From NCBI GenBank assembly GCA_026770025.1, contig JAMXDE010000009.1:2145001-2209000 (forward strand): a DNA stretch of 64,000 nucleotides, given 5' to 3'. Positions 10,411 to 21,600 of the stretch are shown one piece after another. A model generated the notes under the pieces. It was not told where the DNA came from and did no database searches. It saw nothing but the letters and a program-made list of their open reading frames with translations. Position 1 is the first letter of the stretch. Each line of letters starts with the position of its first letter. The translations under genes were made by a program, and so were the position numbers. The DNA comes from Craspedostauros australis. Lineage: Eukaryota; Bacillariophyta; Bacillariophyceae; Mastogloiales; Achnanthaceae.

Positions 10411-11219
10411 TGTCAAGATGTACATGTGAGTATATGCCGAGATGTACGTGTATATGTGCATCGTTCACCTGTTATTCTCTTATACATGTTTGGACGGTAA
10501 AACTACATTCGTGTCAATAGAATGCTGTGATTTGTCAGAATCACAGCGGAAATGGAACACACGAAAATGAGCAGAATTTATGGAGGAAATTTGTAATCAA
10601 CGATTTCTGAGAGAATCAGGAACATCGTCCGTCCATCCACCAATGAAAACGTATGGTATCGAGCAAAGCTCAAGGTACCTCCCAACTAAACCCCAGATGA
10701 TGATATCATCTGACAGACCATTGCATCATCAATGGAACGTGACATCTGGAAGAACATGGAATACAACAGCTGACATCGACAGGATGTCATCATGTCACCA
10801 CATCAACATCTGTCTCCATGTCAGGAGCAGGAGGCGAAGATCCGAATGACCGAAGGGCATCAAGATCATGGATACAGGAGGTGAAGTTCAAATGGTAAGT
10901 ACTCATGGAGTAGGGACCAGCAGTGAACAAACGGAGTGTTGAATGTGGAGTACGCATCGAACACGGAGTGTCGTGTAACATGAACATGATATTGAGAGAG
11001 AGACAGAGAATACGAATAGCAGCGAGAGAGCATGTCATGTACCGACTCATAGTTGGAGACCCAATCTACAAAACAGAGAGACGCGCTGAGAGCATCGGGC
11101 AAGAGAACAGAGACACTGAGAGGATCGGAGTGCCAATGTAATGAAATAGCAAACAGAACGACTATCAACCAACACCATCTTCCACAATCATAGGCATCCA
11201 ATCATGGAACTTGCCAACA
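10411..11219 (+). repeat. Solo LTR of family A, diverged
   Basis: An 809-bp sequence running TGTCAAGATG...TTGCCAACA, collinear with the family A LTR in plus orientation but visibly more diverged (roughly 10-15% by eye) than the LTRs of E1-E4. No internal Copia sequence follows. It interrupts the recombinase-like gene at its N-terminal side. Confidence 0.82.
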
Positions 11220-11719
11220 CTCTTGCCAGACTATTGCATCATCAATGGAATGTGGAATCTGGAGGATTGTGGAAGGCAAGAGCTGATGTTGACAGGATGT
11301 CATCATGTCACCACGTCAACAGCTGTCTCCACATCAGATCAAGAAGGCAGAGATTCGATGACGAAGTGACATCGAGATCGTGGATATACAAGGAGGAATT
11401 CGGACAAGACATTGGTGATTACTCGCAGAGTAGCAGGCCAATAGAGAACGAGATGATGGAGTATATACCAAATACGGAGTACGTATTGTATATGGAATAT
11501 CGTGTAGTACCAACATGCAACATTGAGAGAGAGAATACGAGCAACAGCGAGAGAGTATCTCGCGTGCCGACTTATAGTCGGACCAACAGCAGATACCAGG
11601 AGCATTGGGAGACTCCAAGAGCATTGGACTAGCAACGCAATGAAATAGCAAACATAACCGTAACAACCACTACCGTCACCTACAGTCGCAAGAATATCTA
11701 TGAGCGGAACTTGCCAACA
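11220..11719 (+). repeat. Second, older family A-related LTR, 5' part missing
   Basis: Starts within the LTR at the equivalent of GACTATTGCATCATCAATGG and runs to TTGCCAACA. It keeps the GA-rich tract and the sequence before the LTR end. It is more diverged than its neighbour at 10411, so it is an older insertion or a remnant from LTR-LTR recombination. Confidence 0.7.
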
Positions 11720-12133
11720 TGCATTACGTGAGCTGTGCGCTGCGCACCGCGAAACGCACAGCCAACACATATTTGAGGACCACAAGGGCGCTGCATGAAT
11801 CGCAATGGCGTCATAAGGTGAGAATGATGGTGCACCATGGCAAAGAGGAGCAATGATCCAATGGGTGTGAAGGAAGTAGAGTCGCACAGCAGAGTAGCAT
11901 CTGGGCAGTAGATGGCGAACAATGATGACACTATAGTAGAGTCTACAATAATACTGCATTGCACAATCGCACTCTACTGGAGTCAACGCCGCACACTTCT
12001 CTCCCGCAAGATGAAGGAGCACTACCGCTTAGCAGACACACACACAAACTACCAGATAGACTAACAAGACAACACAAGATGCTGACATGAAGGTATACCC
12101 TACAAGACCGATAGAACTGAAACCGAAGTCGGG
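11720..12133. other. Spacer without a recognised feature
   Basis: About 410 bp with no supported coding region. The longer minus-strand frame across it mostly reads LTR sequence. A short CA run occurs near 12038-12046. Confidence 0.5.
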
Positions 12134-12335
12134 ATTGATGTCACTTGATGGGAAGAACCCGGATCTATTTTTCCTGTTGGACGAAAAGAGACATTAATAA
12201 GTATGTTGGATTTTACCGCTGCTCTGTCCGTTGGGCATGGCCGGCGGACACATTTCCGCCTGGTCGGCGTGATGGTTGAATCCTTCCCGGCAAGGCACGG
12301 GAATTCCGCTGAAACTGGTGTCCGGATGTTCGTGA
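12134..12335 (-). repeat. Repeat X, uninterrupted copy
   Basis: Read on the minus strand, this copy runs from a CAGTTTCAGCGGAATTCC-type stretch through CCTTGCCGGGAAGG to GTGACATCAAT. Its first part matches 23592-23618 next to one fucosyltransferase arm. Its second part (12134-12289) matches 61985-62141 next to the other arm almost perfectly. Here the two parts are joined, so it resembles an empty site. It holds a small hairpin GGCGGA...TCCGCC. What X is, a promoter piece, an LTR or another repeat, is not clear. Confidence 0.75.
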
Positions 12336-12450
12336 TCAGTCCCCGATTCAATCGTGTTTAGGACAATTAATCTTTGGTCGATCTTGTCAATCCCACATCG
12401 CTGAATTTGTTGTCACCGTTTAATTAACGTTATAAGCGTTATTCATCAAC

Positions 12451-12630
12451 GAAGTACTTTCAACGTTTGTTAAGTACTTTCAACGTTTGTTGAGTACTTT
12501 CAACGTTTGTTGAGTACTTTCAACGTTTGTTGAGTACTTTCAACGTTTGTTCAGTACTTTCAACGTTTGTTCAGTACTTTCAACGTTTGTTCAGTACTTT
12601 CAACGTTTGTTCAGTACTTTCAAAGTTTCC
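12451..12630 (+). repeat. 20-bp minisatellite, array 1 (about 9 copies)
   Basis: Tandem units of GTACTTTCAACGTTTGTTNA, with only small changes between units, mostly TG, TA or TC before AGTACTTT. The same unit forms arrays at 16521-16720 and 23375-23450. Confidence 0.95.
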
Positions 12631-12940
12631 CACCAGGCACTGCAACAACCCCGACTCGCAGAGACCACGCTGTTGCGGAGAGCATCCAAACACGAGTCAA
12701 TCTGGCCAGAAAAAAAAACACAAAAACTCCACAACGAGCGCAATCGGTTTGCGGAGCGAGTGGTGGAAAGTAGAGCAATGGTTGTTGTGCTGCTTCTCGC
12801 ACTTCCTCCTCGCTGACTTCCTTCTTCTTGATGTTCCCTGCGTCTTGATTGTATGATGGATGATCAGCGATAGATAATCAGTGATAGATGATCAGTCATG
12901 GGCGATCAGTGATTGATGATCAGTGATGGAGGATGGATGA
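12631..12940. other. Spacer with a degenerate GATGATCAGTGAT tandem repeat
   Basis: No gene is supported. From about 12854 to 12940 a roughly 14-bp motif (GATGATCAGTGATA and variants) repeats five to six times imperfectly. The rest is plain sequence with a short A run near 12711. Confidence 0.55.
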
Positions 12941-15900
12941 TGACAAGTTAGCACACGCTTGAAACGATGTTGAGGGTGACAACATCCAATGATTCAAATT
13001 ATAAGGGTTATCGTGTCGTGTGGGCTTGTCATTCAATGCTCTATACTCGTACGCTCAGGCGATACCCGAGTTTGCACCGTAATCCCGTTTAAACCGTTTC
13101 ATACATATTGCTGCTTGGTCCCCTCGATTCGCTGTGGCTTTGCTGACTGTCGGATTGTCACAATTTCGCTTCTTTTGGTATGTACCTGCTGCATGCCCCA
13201 TGCATGGGCACCACAGGGCGCTCATCCCATCCACCATTGCTTGGACCCATGGCCGACCATCCACAAGTACTGTCGCACAGTCTGTTCGTTAAGAACAAGA
13301 CTTGTTGTGCTTGGACTTCCATCTTGGCCCTGATTGTGGCTTTGTGAGCATGTTGGCAAGGTTCGATTCTGTAGGCTCATATGAGACCACCATCACACCT
13401 GTTGCACTGCATTTTTGTACGAAGTGGTATGCGATGGCTCTTGCTTTCTTTCATAGCTGTGACTCTGGGAGTGAGGTGTTGTTCATGACGCTTTGATTGT
13501 CAACTCGCATGTCTGCCGGGCTGTCCATAGGGACGCCCATCATGCGGAGCTTATAGCGCATGCTGATGACAATCTCCATCACTACCTTGAGCACGATGAA
13601 TTTACTGCCGAACGTAGACGTTTCGATGCTGTTTTGTTTCTTGTTGAGCCATAGGATGAGTGACAAGTTCAAGTACAGTAGAACCCCAGTGCGCGATCGT
13701 CGCGTCATATGGTCACCAGCATGATCCGCATCAACAAAGCAAGTCATCTGGACTTCCTTACCTCGTGGTGGTGACATGTCATTCGGTATCTGTTCGTGGA
13801 CATTGGCGTAGAAATCGCCCCAATCCGGTTGTGCCACAGTAGGCTTGTCAATATATGCATCATCAAAGACAAGACGGGAGCGATCGTGAGTGTTGAGGTA
13901 TGCAATTACATGAAAGAGAGCATTCAGGTGGCCAGTTTGGGATGCAGCACAGTACAATGGCATCATTGAGGTTTCACAGCATATATCAATGCAACCCAGT
14001 TCAACAGTCCATCGCAGGATGCCAATGAGCTGTTGGTAGAACGACATCTCCTCATTGTCACACAGTGGATTTTGAGTGATGAGAGGCAAAACAGAGAGAG
14101 GGCAAGCATTTGTGATTCCTGATTTCGTCCATGAGGACAGTCGAGTAGCCATCGTCATCAGCACAGGCGTACATGTTCTCGGCGATTCACCAAGACAACA
14201 TGTATCAGCATGTGAGTCAAGCTCTGCTCGCGGTGTATCAGACAGCAGAGAGTGACTGACAGATGTAATCCGTCGGCTCCCGCCGTGTGGCGATCAGGAA
14301 CGTCCCTGTTGGTTGCGACGGGACATCATGGCACCCACACCAGCACAGTTGCCTATATCGGCGCTGCTGTTCTGATTAGGCGGGGAGCGTGGCCCAAAAT
14401 GGCCATCCGTGTCCTCATGTGCGCGTTTGGAGGGACTGCCTCTGCCCATCGACATCACACCACGATGCTTGTCACGTGTATTGCGCAATTTCAAGGCGCG
14501 TGCCTATTGGATGGATGACTTGATGGCCTATTCTTCTGGTAGGTAATGGCAATCGGTGATGATCATAGTTGGGTCATGTTGTTTGGCCCTTCCTTGACCA
14601 CCGCGTCCTCCTTTGTTATTGCGGTTGTTGTATCTACCGCGGCCGGCGTTGTTCCATCCCATGGACGATGCCTGACACATTGGTGTTGCTGCCTGTTTGC
14701 GGTTGATCACTTCGCTGAGAGCATTTGCGGTGGATGCAAAGCTGGAACGGATGCTTTCATTCAGCATGATGGCATCACATGCGTTGTGCAAATGCGGCAT
14801 GCAGATGCTGCACATGAGGTGACGGACCTTGGTGTTGTCCACAAGCAGTTCACCACAGTTGGTCATGTCTTCGAATGCAGAGTTCAGATGCTGCATGTAT
14901 GTCTTGAACATGGAGTTGCGTGACTTGCCGTCATAGTAGGGGTTGTTGATGGTGCTGGACACTGCTGCCTTCGTTCTGACCTTGTACGAATCACCGCGAT
15001 AGTGCTCTTGGAGGGTGAGGAATGCAGCGCATCCATCTCTGGATTGCTCGCTACCCTGTACCCAGTTCCATGTGAGTCTGCTATGTTTGACATGATGGAT
15101 GACTTGTCACATGGTGGCATTGTCCACCCTGTACTTGATACCTGTCAACATGGCCCTGTCAATGATCTTGCCATTCATCAATGGCACACCAACCAGAGTG
15201 TGTACCGCTGGTGTTCTGTCTTCTTGCTTGTAGGGGTTCGCGCAAATGATGTAGGAAACCAGGATGTTGGTAGCCCCAAGTGTGTTTTCATTTTAGTTGG
15301 TGATGTCCTCAAGGGTCTCGCAGACGATATCCACATGGGTGAGAGGTTCAGGAAGGTCCACGGGTGGTGAATCCTTGGTACGGACTTCTTCCTTGAAGAG
15401 GGACCACAAGCTGTTGAGGTGTTCCATGGACTCTTCGGCGGCGGAGAAGGGGCGTTGGATACGATGGAAGTGGAAGCGCACATTTCACAGCTTGCGGAGT
15501 TTCAACTCATGTACCCAGCCAATGGTGACACCTGGGTCCTTGATGTGAGTGGGTGTGGTCAAACGGGTTCCTGACATGTGTGCAGGGTTGTCGATCAAAC
15601 CACTTCCTTTATGGATGCGATGACATAGCTTCTGCAGGTTGTTGTTGGTGAACATGAGCAGGTCGCCGAATGTCGTCAGTCCCTGTTTGTTGAGCGCAGT
15701 TACAAATCTTGTTGGCATTGGTCAACATGGTGGTGTTTGTTTCAATCATTGTGTATGTGTATGGGCGTGTGAGAAGAGGAAATGAGAAGGACAGGATACA
15801 CAACAGTGACAGAAACCACACTGGGACAAAACCTGTCCTGTTGTGTGTGAGGTTTCAGCATGTACATGTGTCGGTGTCTTGAGAAGCATAGATGTGGCAA

Positions 15901-16375
15901 CAAGGCACACAATCTAGCACTCAGCTTGAGCTTGTGTCTCAGTAGGGGTTCCGCCTGATCTGCGGTCGGTGCGTCCACGTTAGTTTGCCATCCGCACCAT
16001 GCAACAGCAAACAGTGGGATCACATCTCTCTGGTACCAATCACGATGTACCAGCACACCATGGGCAGAGGGGATGCAGCACGATTCAAGCCGTGCCGGCT
16101 TCGTGGTGGTCCACCTTCGGATGGGGTCCCAGTATTATCATCGCCTCTTCAGGCGGTCCCTATGTGCTTGCTTGGGCTCGCATGAGCGTACGAGCATGGT
16201 GATCTAAGTTGACACACACATAAAACGATGTTGAGGGTGGCAACATCCAATGATTAAAATTATAAGGGTTAACAGGTCGTGTGGACCTGTCATGCAATGC
16301 TCTATACTCGTATGGTTAGGCGATACCCGTGTTCGTACAGAAACCCCGTGTTAACCGTTTCACACGTATCCCTGT
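12941..16375 (-). mobile_element. Decayed Ty1/Copia element, family D (diatom CoDi-like)
   Basis: On the minus strand a Gag-like segment (about 14528-14962) with a GRGRYNNRNNKGGRGG tail and an RNase H segment (about 13451-14164) with CFVDADHAGD, RRSRTGVLLYLN and RVDNQSV are recognisable. LTR-like ends sharing GATGTTGAGGGTG and TAAGGGTTA lie at about 12941 and 16200, and the right one is shortened. Protease, integrase and most of the reverse transcriptase are not visible. The element is clearly broken, with many breaks, and is the oldest Copia in the window together with its relative at 25797-26754. Confidence 0.75.
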
Positions 16376-16520
16376 TTGATGAAGTATGAAGGACGGTTGT
16401 AATTCTGATGGGAGCAGCACACGCAGGAAGACAGCCGCCCTCGCCACGAGTGTGTTGTGATGAAGAATTTTGAATCATGTTTGTAACGGCACGAAACGCT
16501 TCATTGAAGAGAATTGTTCT

Positions 16521-16720
16521 CAGCGTTTGTCAAGTACTTTCAACGTTTGTTGAGTACTTTCAGCGTTTGTTGAGTACTTTCAACGTTTGTTAAGTACTAT
16601 CAACGTTTGTTAAGTACTTTCAACGTTTGTTCAGTACTTTCAACGTTTGTTCAGTACTTTCAACGTTTGTTCAGTACTTTCAACGTTTGTTGAGTACTTT
16701 CAACGTTTGTTGAGTACTTT
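16521..16720 (+). repeat. 20-bp minisatellite, array 2 (10 copies)
   Basis: Ten units of the CAACGTTTGTTGAGTACTTT type. The array is directly followed by the LTR of E6 and continues beyond E6 at 23375, so E6 sits inside one original array. Confidence 0.95.
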
Positions 16721-17008
16721 AGAACGAGTTTTGGGATCATACGGGTCGTACCGTCTGTCAGTCAACCGTTGCGGTCATCTGGTCTTGTGCAATGACTCCT
16801 ACGCGCCAACGGTGTAGCAGTTTCGTACGTGAGCATGTGTCAGCAACAGAATCCTGTCAGAGCAGGAGAGAACACACAGTTTCGAGGACCACAGCTCGAA
16901 ACAGCAACAACAACAACAGCCACTAACGCTAGATAGGATCGTCTTCTGTGTGTCTTGAGGTCTCTCCTTTGCAGCACTTACCAGCTTGCAAGCATCAGAA
17001 TTCATTCT
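16721..17008 (+). repeat. 5' LTR of E6 (288 bp)
   Basis: Identical to 23087-23374 except for one T/C difference seen in the GATCGTCTTCTG stretch. It contains a CAA triplet run near 16901-16918. Confidence 0.9.
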
Positions 17009-17176
17009 GTTTATCATTTCCCTGCTGTGTTACACGCAGACAGACGAGGAGACGGGAACGGCGCGCAGTTACGAACGCCGAGCATCCCGAAAACACCGAG
17101 AGAGGGACGTTGGTGTTGATCAACCAACGGATCGAGCGAGCAGGTTGGCAGCATCCAACATCGCTCCACCAACAAG

Positions 17177-18616
17177 ATGGCGGTCATCTCGTTACAGACG
17201 ATGTTCGAGTGGTGCGGCCTGAGCGTCCCTGCAGTCAGAGACGCAGTCAAGGACACCTTCGCCCCTGATCCACTGGGAATGGCAACCATGAGAGGCGAGA
17301 CGGCGAAGACCATCGACGACGCCTGCGATGCACTTGCGAAAGGAGACAACGCCATCCTCATCAACAGGGCCATCAGGAAGAGGCTGACATCGCTGGCGCA
17401 CTGGGTCGATGACCAACACAGGATCCGACAAGAGTTCGCCTTCGCAGAAGGTACCAGCCAAGCCACATTCCTCAACAGCATCGCGGATGCGACGGACCGC
17501 ATCGAGCAGCGCAAGAATCGACGCACAAAGGGCGACAGATTGATCGGGAAGCCATTCGGCATCCTGTTGAAGTCGTCGCTCGAGTGGAAGCGCTGGGGCG
17601 ATGGACTGGACAGCATCCTGCGGTCCATCATCGATATGCGAGGCATCCCTGTCTGGTATGTCATACGATCAGAACCGGCTGATGCATGGGACCCCAACCT
17701 CACATGGGAGGAGAACGCGGTGGCACTGGCACCTCACACCGGTGAGGAGTTCATCCAGGATGCCGCAACCGTGCATCAAGTCATCCTGCAGAACATGGCG
17801 CCAGACTCGGACGCCTACACCTACATCCGATCCACCATCCGCGAGCGCAATGGCCGCAAGGACTTCCTGGCACTGCAGGCCCGCTACGACAGCAAGGCCA
17901 GCCGCGACGCGCAAGCGTCCACAGCCAAGAAGACCATCGCGACCATGCGTTACCAGAGCGAGAGGAACTTCTCCTTCGAGAAGTTCTCCTCCCAGCTGCA
18001 GCGAGCTGTGGACGCCCTTGAAGAGTGTGACATCCCCATGCACAACCAAGACATTGTGGATGCCATCTTTGGATCCATCCTGGCACCGGGCATGCAGCCA
18101 TTCAAGATCGCCCTCAAGCTCTCATACGGCGAAGCTGTCCCTGATTACAAGGAGGTGCTTCTCCGTTTCGCAAAAGAGATCCCAGAGCAGTCCACGACGG
18201 TGAAGAGCTCCCGCTACGTGTCTGAAACGACATCCACCGGTCGCTACACAGCCGAAGGTCCTGCTCCCGCTGTAGGAGCCATCACAACTGACGGTTCCAT
18301 CTACATCGGGAAGTACGATCGCAGCCAATGGTTCAGCGATGAGGTCAAGCCATATCATGCCGAGATCCTGAAGGCCAGACCCCCAAGACAGCGTGGCAAG
18401 AGGCCAGGCGGCACCAACTCACCATCCAAATGCCAGGTCAAGAAGCTCAAACGACAGATCAGCCAGCTCAAGACGTCGAGCGAGGAGCAGAGCAAGCGTG
18501 AGCAAGACCTGTTGCAGACAGTCGACCAGCTCACCAAGCAGTCCCAAGGACGCAACGACCAAGCTGGCAACTCATTCGGTGGCAGAGACTCGAAGAGGAG
18601 CGGCTCCGGCAACTGA
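17177..18616 (+). CDS. Gag protein of E6 (CoDi-like Copia)
   Basis: A frame of 479 residues from an ATG in the context AACAAGATGG. The bulk is helical and charged, without a zinc knuckle. Residues about 425-470 are rich in Lys, Gln, Ser and Glu and look like a short coiled coil or basic tail (KKLKRQISQLKTSSEEQSKR). It would form the particle and bind the RNA. Pol follows directly in the same frame. Gag and Pol lying end to end in one frame is an arrangement that some Copia lineages express by translational read-through; whether this lineage does so is not known to me. Confidence 0.75.
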   Translation: MAVISLQTMFEWCGLSVPAVRDAVKDTFAPDPLGMATMRGETAKTIDDACDALAKGDNAILINRAIRKRLTSLAHWVDDQHRIRQEFAFAEGTSQATFLNSIADATDRIEQRKNRRTKGDRLIGKPFGILLKSSLEWKRWGDGLDSILRSIIDMRGIPVWYVIRSEPADAWDPNLTWEENAVALAPHTGEEFIQDAATVHQVILQNMAPDSDAYTYIRSTIRERNGRKDFLALQARYDSKASRDAQASTAKKTIATMRYQSERNFSFEKFSSQLQRAVDALEECDIPMHNQDIVDAIFGSILAPGMQPFKIALKLSYGEAVPDYKEVLLRFAKEIPEQSTTVKSSRYVSETTSTGRYTAEGPAPAVGAITTDGSIYIGKYDRSQWFSDEVKPYHAEILKARPPRQRGKRPGGTNSPSKCQVKKLKRQISQLKTSSEEQSKREQDLLQTVDQLTKQSQGRNDQAGNSFGGRDSKRSGSGN

Positions 18617-18619
18617 CAT

Positions 18620-21600
18620 TTGTGGCGTGATTGGTGGATGGCCATAGTGAGCGGCAGTTGGATTAACAGTCTGATAGCACTCATTATATCATCAAACCAG
18701 TCTCGCGCGTACAAACTACAGGTTGCTGCGATTCAGTCCTCTGTTCGCACCAGGAGGATCGGGACGGTGTCTGCGCAGAACACGCACAACGCCAGAGGCG
18801 TCCAGGCAAGGATGGAGATGGATTCACATGCGGATACGATCGTCGCTGGCAAACAGACTGTTGTGCTTCACTACACAGACAGGTGCTGCGATGTATCACC
18901 GTATACGGAGTCATACTCGCCCATCACGGATGTCCCCATCGTCACCGCAGCGACTGGATACACTTCCGCGAATGGAAGACGATACATCCTTGTCATGCAC
19001 GAGGCATTGTATATGCCAGACCTTGACCATACATTGGTGAACCCGAATCAGCTGCGCCATCATGGTGTGATTGTGCAGGACAACCCATATGGGGGGCAAC
19101 CCATGGTGATAGCGCAGGACGAAGGCCGCTTCACTGCGTGCCTCAAGTCCGATGGCACCACCATCTACCTTGACACCTGGCGCCCGTCCACCTCCGACCT
19201 GCAGCAGCTCCCGCACGTGTATCTGTCATCCGACGCACCATGGGAACCGGCAAAAGTGCAATTCCCTCAAACACCGTATCACGAACAGGAGCAAATCGAG
19301 CTGCGGAACGCCAAGGCTGTCCACGTGCATCCAGGGGACTCCGAGGCGCACAGCGACGCCATTCACGATATCCATGCCTTCGACACCAGGCTCATCCAGT
19401 CAGTACAAGTCAGCGCCAAGGACATCGAGCTGCCAATCAAGACGGCCACACAGACCGACGAAGCAACGATTCCACAGGAGAGTCCGATCACAGAAGCCGA
19501 GATACGACCTCCCAGGTCCTTCTTGTCGCCTGATCGCCACTCACGGACGACGCCTGAAGAGCTCAGCGAGCGGTGGGGCCTCAGCATTGCTCAGGCCAGA
19601 CTCACGCTCAACGCCACCACCAGGCATTTGGTCCGCTCTGCGCTCATGCCCTTGGCACGCAGATACAGAGCTGATCGCATGTACCTTCCCAAGCGTATCC
19701 ACGGCACCATGGCCACCGACACGATGCATGCGCGATGTACTGACATCCATGAGCGCAAATACTCCCAGATCTTTGCCAACAAGCAGTTCTTCGTCGAGGC
19801 GTACCACCTCGATCGCAAGTCGGAGGCACCTGACGCATTGGAGGCATTCGTACGCGAGTACGGTGCACCTGATCTGCTGATTGCCGACGGCGCTCCGGAG
19901 CAGGTTGGACGCAACAGCAAGTTCCAGGCGAAAGCACGTCGGTACTGCATCCAGACACAAGTCTCGGAAGTCGGCCGGCACAAGCAGAACCCCGCTGAGG
20001 GCGTCATCCGCGAGTTGCGAAGGAAGTGGTACCGCACCATGTTTCGGTCCAACTGCCCGCGGCGAGTCTGGAGCTATGGGTTGACGTACATTGCCCGTAT
20101 CATGCAGCGCACGGCCAGCAATGCTGGTGGGTTGGGCGGGAGGACGCCGATTGAGCACCTGACAGGTGAGACCCCGGACATCTCCGAGTACCTGGATTTT
20201 GCATTCTACGATCGCGTCTGGTTCAAGCCGGATGCGGGGTTGGGCGAGATCCAGCTCGGGCGTTTCCTTGGAGTTGCTGATACCACCGGGAGCTTGATGT
20301 CATATTGGGTGCTTCCAGCCTCCGGCGTTCCTGTCGCACGGACGACTGTGCAACGGGTTACGGAGCTGGAGAAGGGCATTGACGAGCACAAGGCCCGTTT
20401 CCGGACCTTCGACGACGCGATATCCACTCGCTTCAAGGAGGAGCGGTTAGTAGTCGTCGGTGGCAAGCCTGCGCTGTCTGCCTGGGCGGGGCTGGTGGAG
20501 GACGACCCGGATTTTGCTGAAGAGTTTGGGCGCACGTTCGACAATCATGCCGTGCCCCATGCGGACGATTCCTTCTCTCCTGACGAGTTCGACGGATACA
20601 CCGACATGGAGTTATCCATCGATCGCGGGGGGGATTATCCTGAATTCGCGAAGGTGACAAAGCGGCTACGGGACAAGGATGGAAAGCCCATCGGCACTGC
20701 GTCTGACAATCCCATCACGGACACAAGGATGTACGAGGTGGAGTTTGCGGACGGCCACAAGCAGTCCATGGTGGCAAATGTCATCGCTGAGAACTTGTTC
20801 GCACAGGTCGACTCTGAAGGGTATCGACACGTCCTGCTGGACGCGATACTCGATCACAGGGCCGATGAGAGCGCCATCAAGCAGCAGGATGCATTTGTGA
20901 CATCCAGCAACGGGGTTCGACGCCGACGAGAGACGACAGTGGGCTGGGAGATGCTCGTACAATGGAAGGACGGAAGCACCACATGGAATGCCATGAAAGA
21001 CATGAAGGATTCATATCCGGTGCAACTCGCAGAGTATGCCACCCAGAACCGCATCGCTGGAGAGCCAGCCTTTGCGTGGTGGATTCCATTTGTCCTCAAG
21101 AAACGGGACCGCATCATATCCAAGACCAAGTCCAAGTACTGGTCCAGGACGCACAAGTACGGGGTCAGGGTTCCCAAGACGGTTAACGAAGCCAGGGAGA
21201 TTGATCGGGAGAACGGGAATACTCTCTGGTGGGACTCGATCCTGAAGGAGATGAAGAACGTTCGACCAGCATTCGAGGCATTCGAAGGCAACGAGTCGAA
21301 GCTACCAAAGGGATACCAGCAGATCGAGTGTCATTTGATATTCGATGTGAAGCTGGGCGAGAACTTCCGACGGAAGGCAAGGCTCGTGGCTGGGGGACAC
21401 AAGACCACAACACCATCATCCATCACATATTCGTCGGTGGTATCCAGGGACTCAGTGCGGATCGCGCTGACCATCGCCGCGATGAATGACCTGGAGGTGC
21501 TGGCATGTGACATCCAGAATGCATACCTGACAGCAGACTGCCGAGAGAAGGTCTGGACCAGGGCGGGACCAGAGTTTGCTGCTGAGGAAGGACAGATCAT

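Noticed and set aside
11339-12022. A 227-codon minus-strand frame across the old LTRs
   Set aside because: Most of it is antisense to family A LTR sequence, the composition is Cys/Leu/Ser-rich with no domain, and it crosses a repeat border.
13055-13333. Small plus- and minus-strand frames near the family D LTR
   Set aside because: They are short and not conserved between the two family D copies.
12451-16720. Regular 20-bp repeats as a CRISPR array
   Set aside because: The units are directly adjacent with no unique spacers, and the context is eukaryotic, so they are minisatellites.
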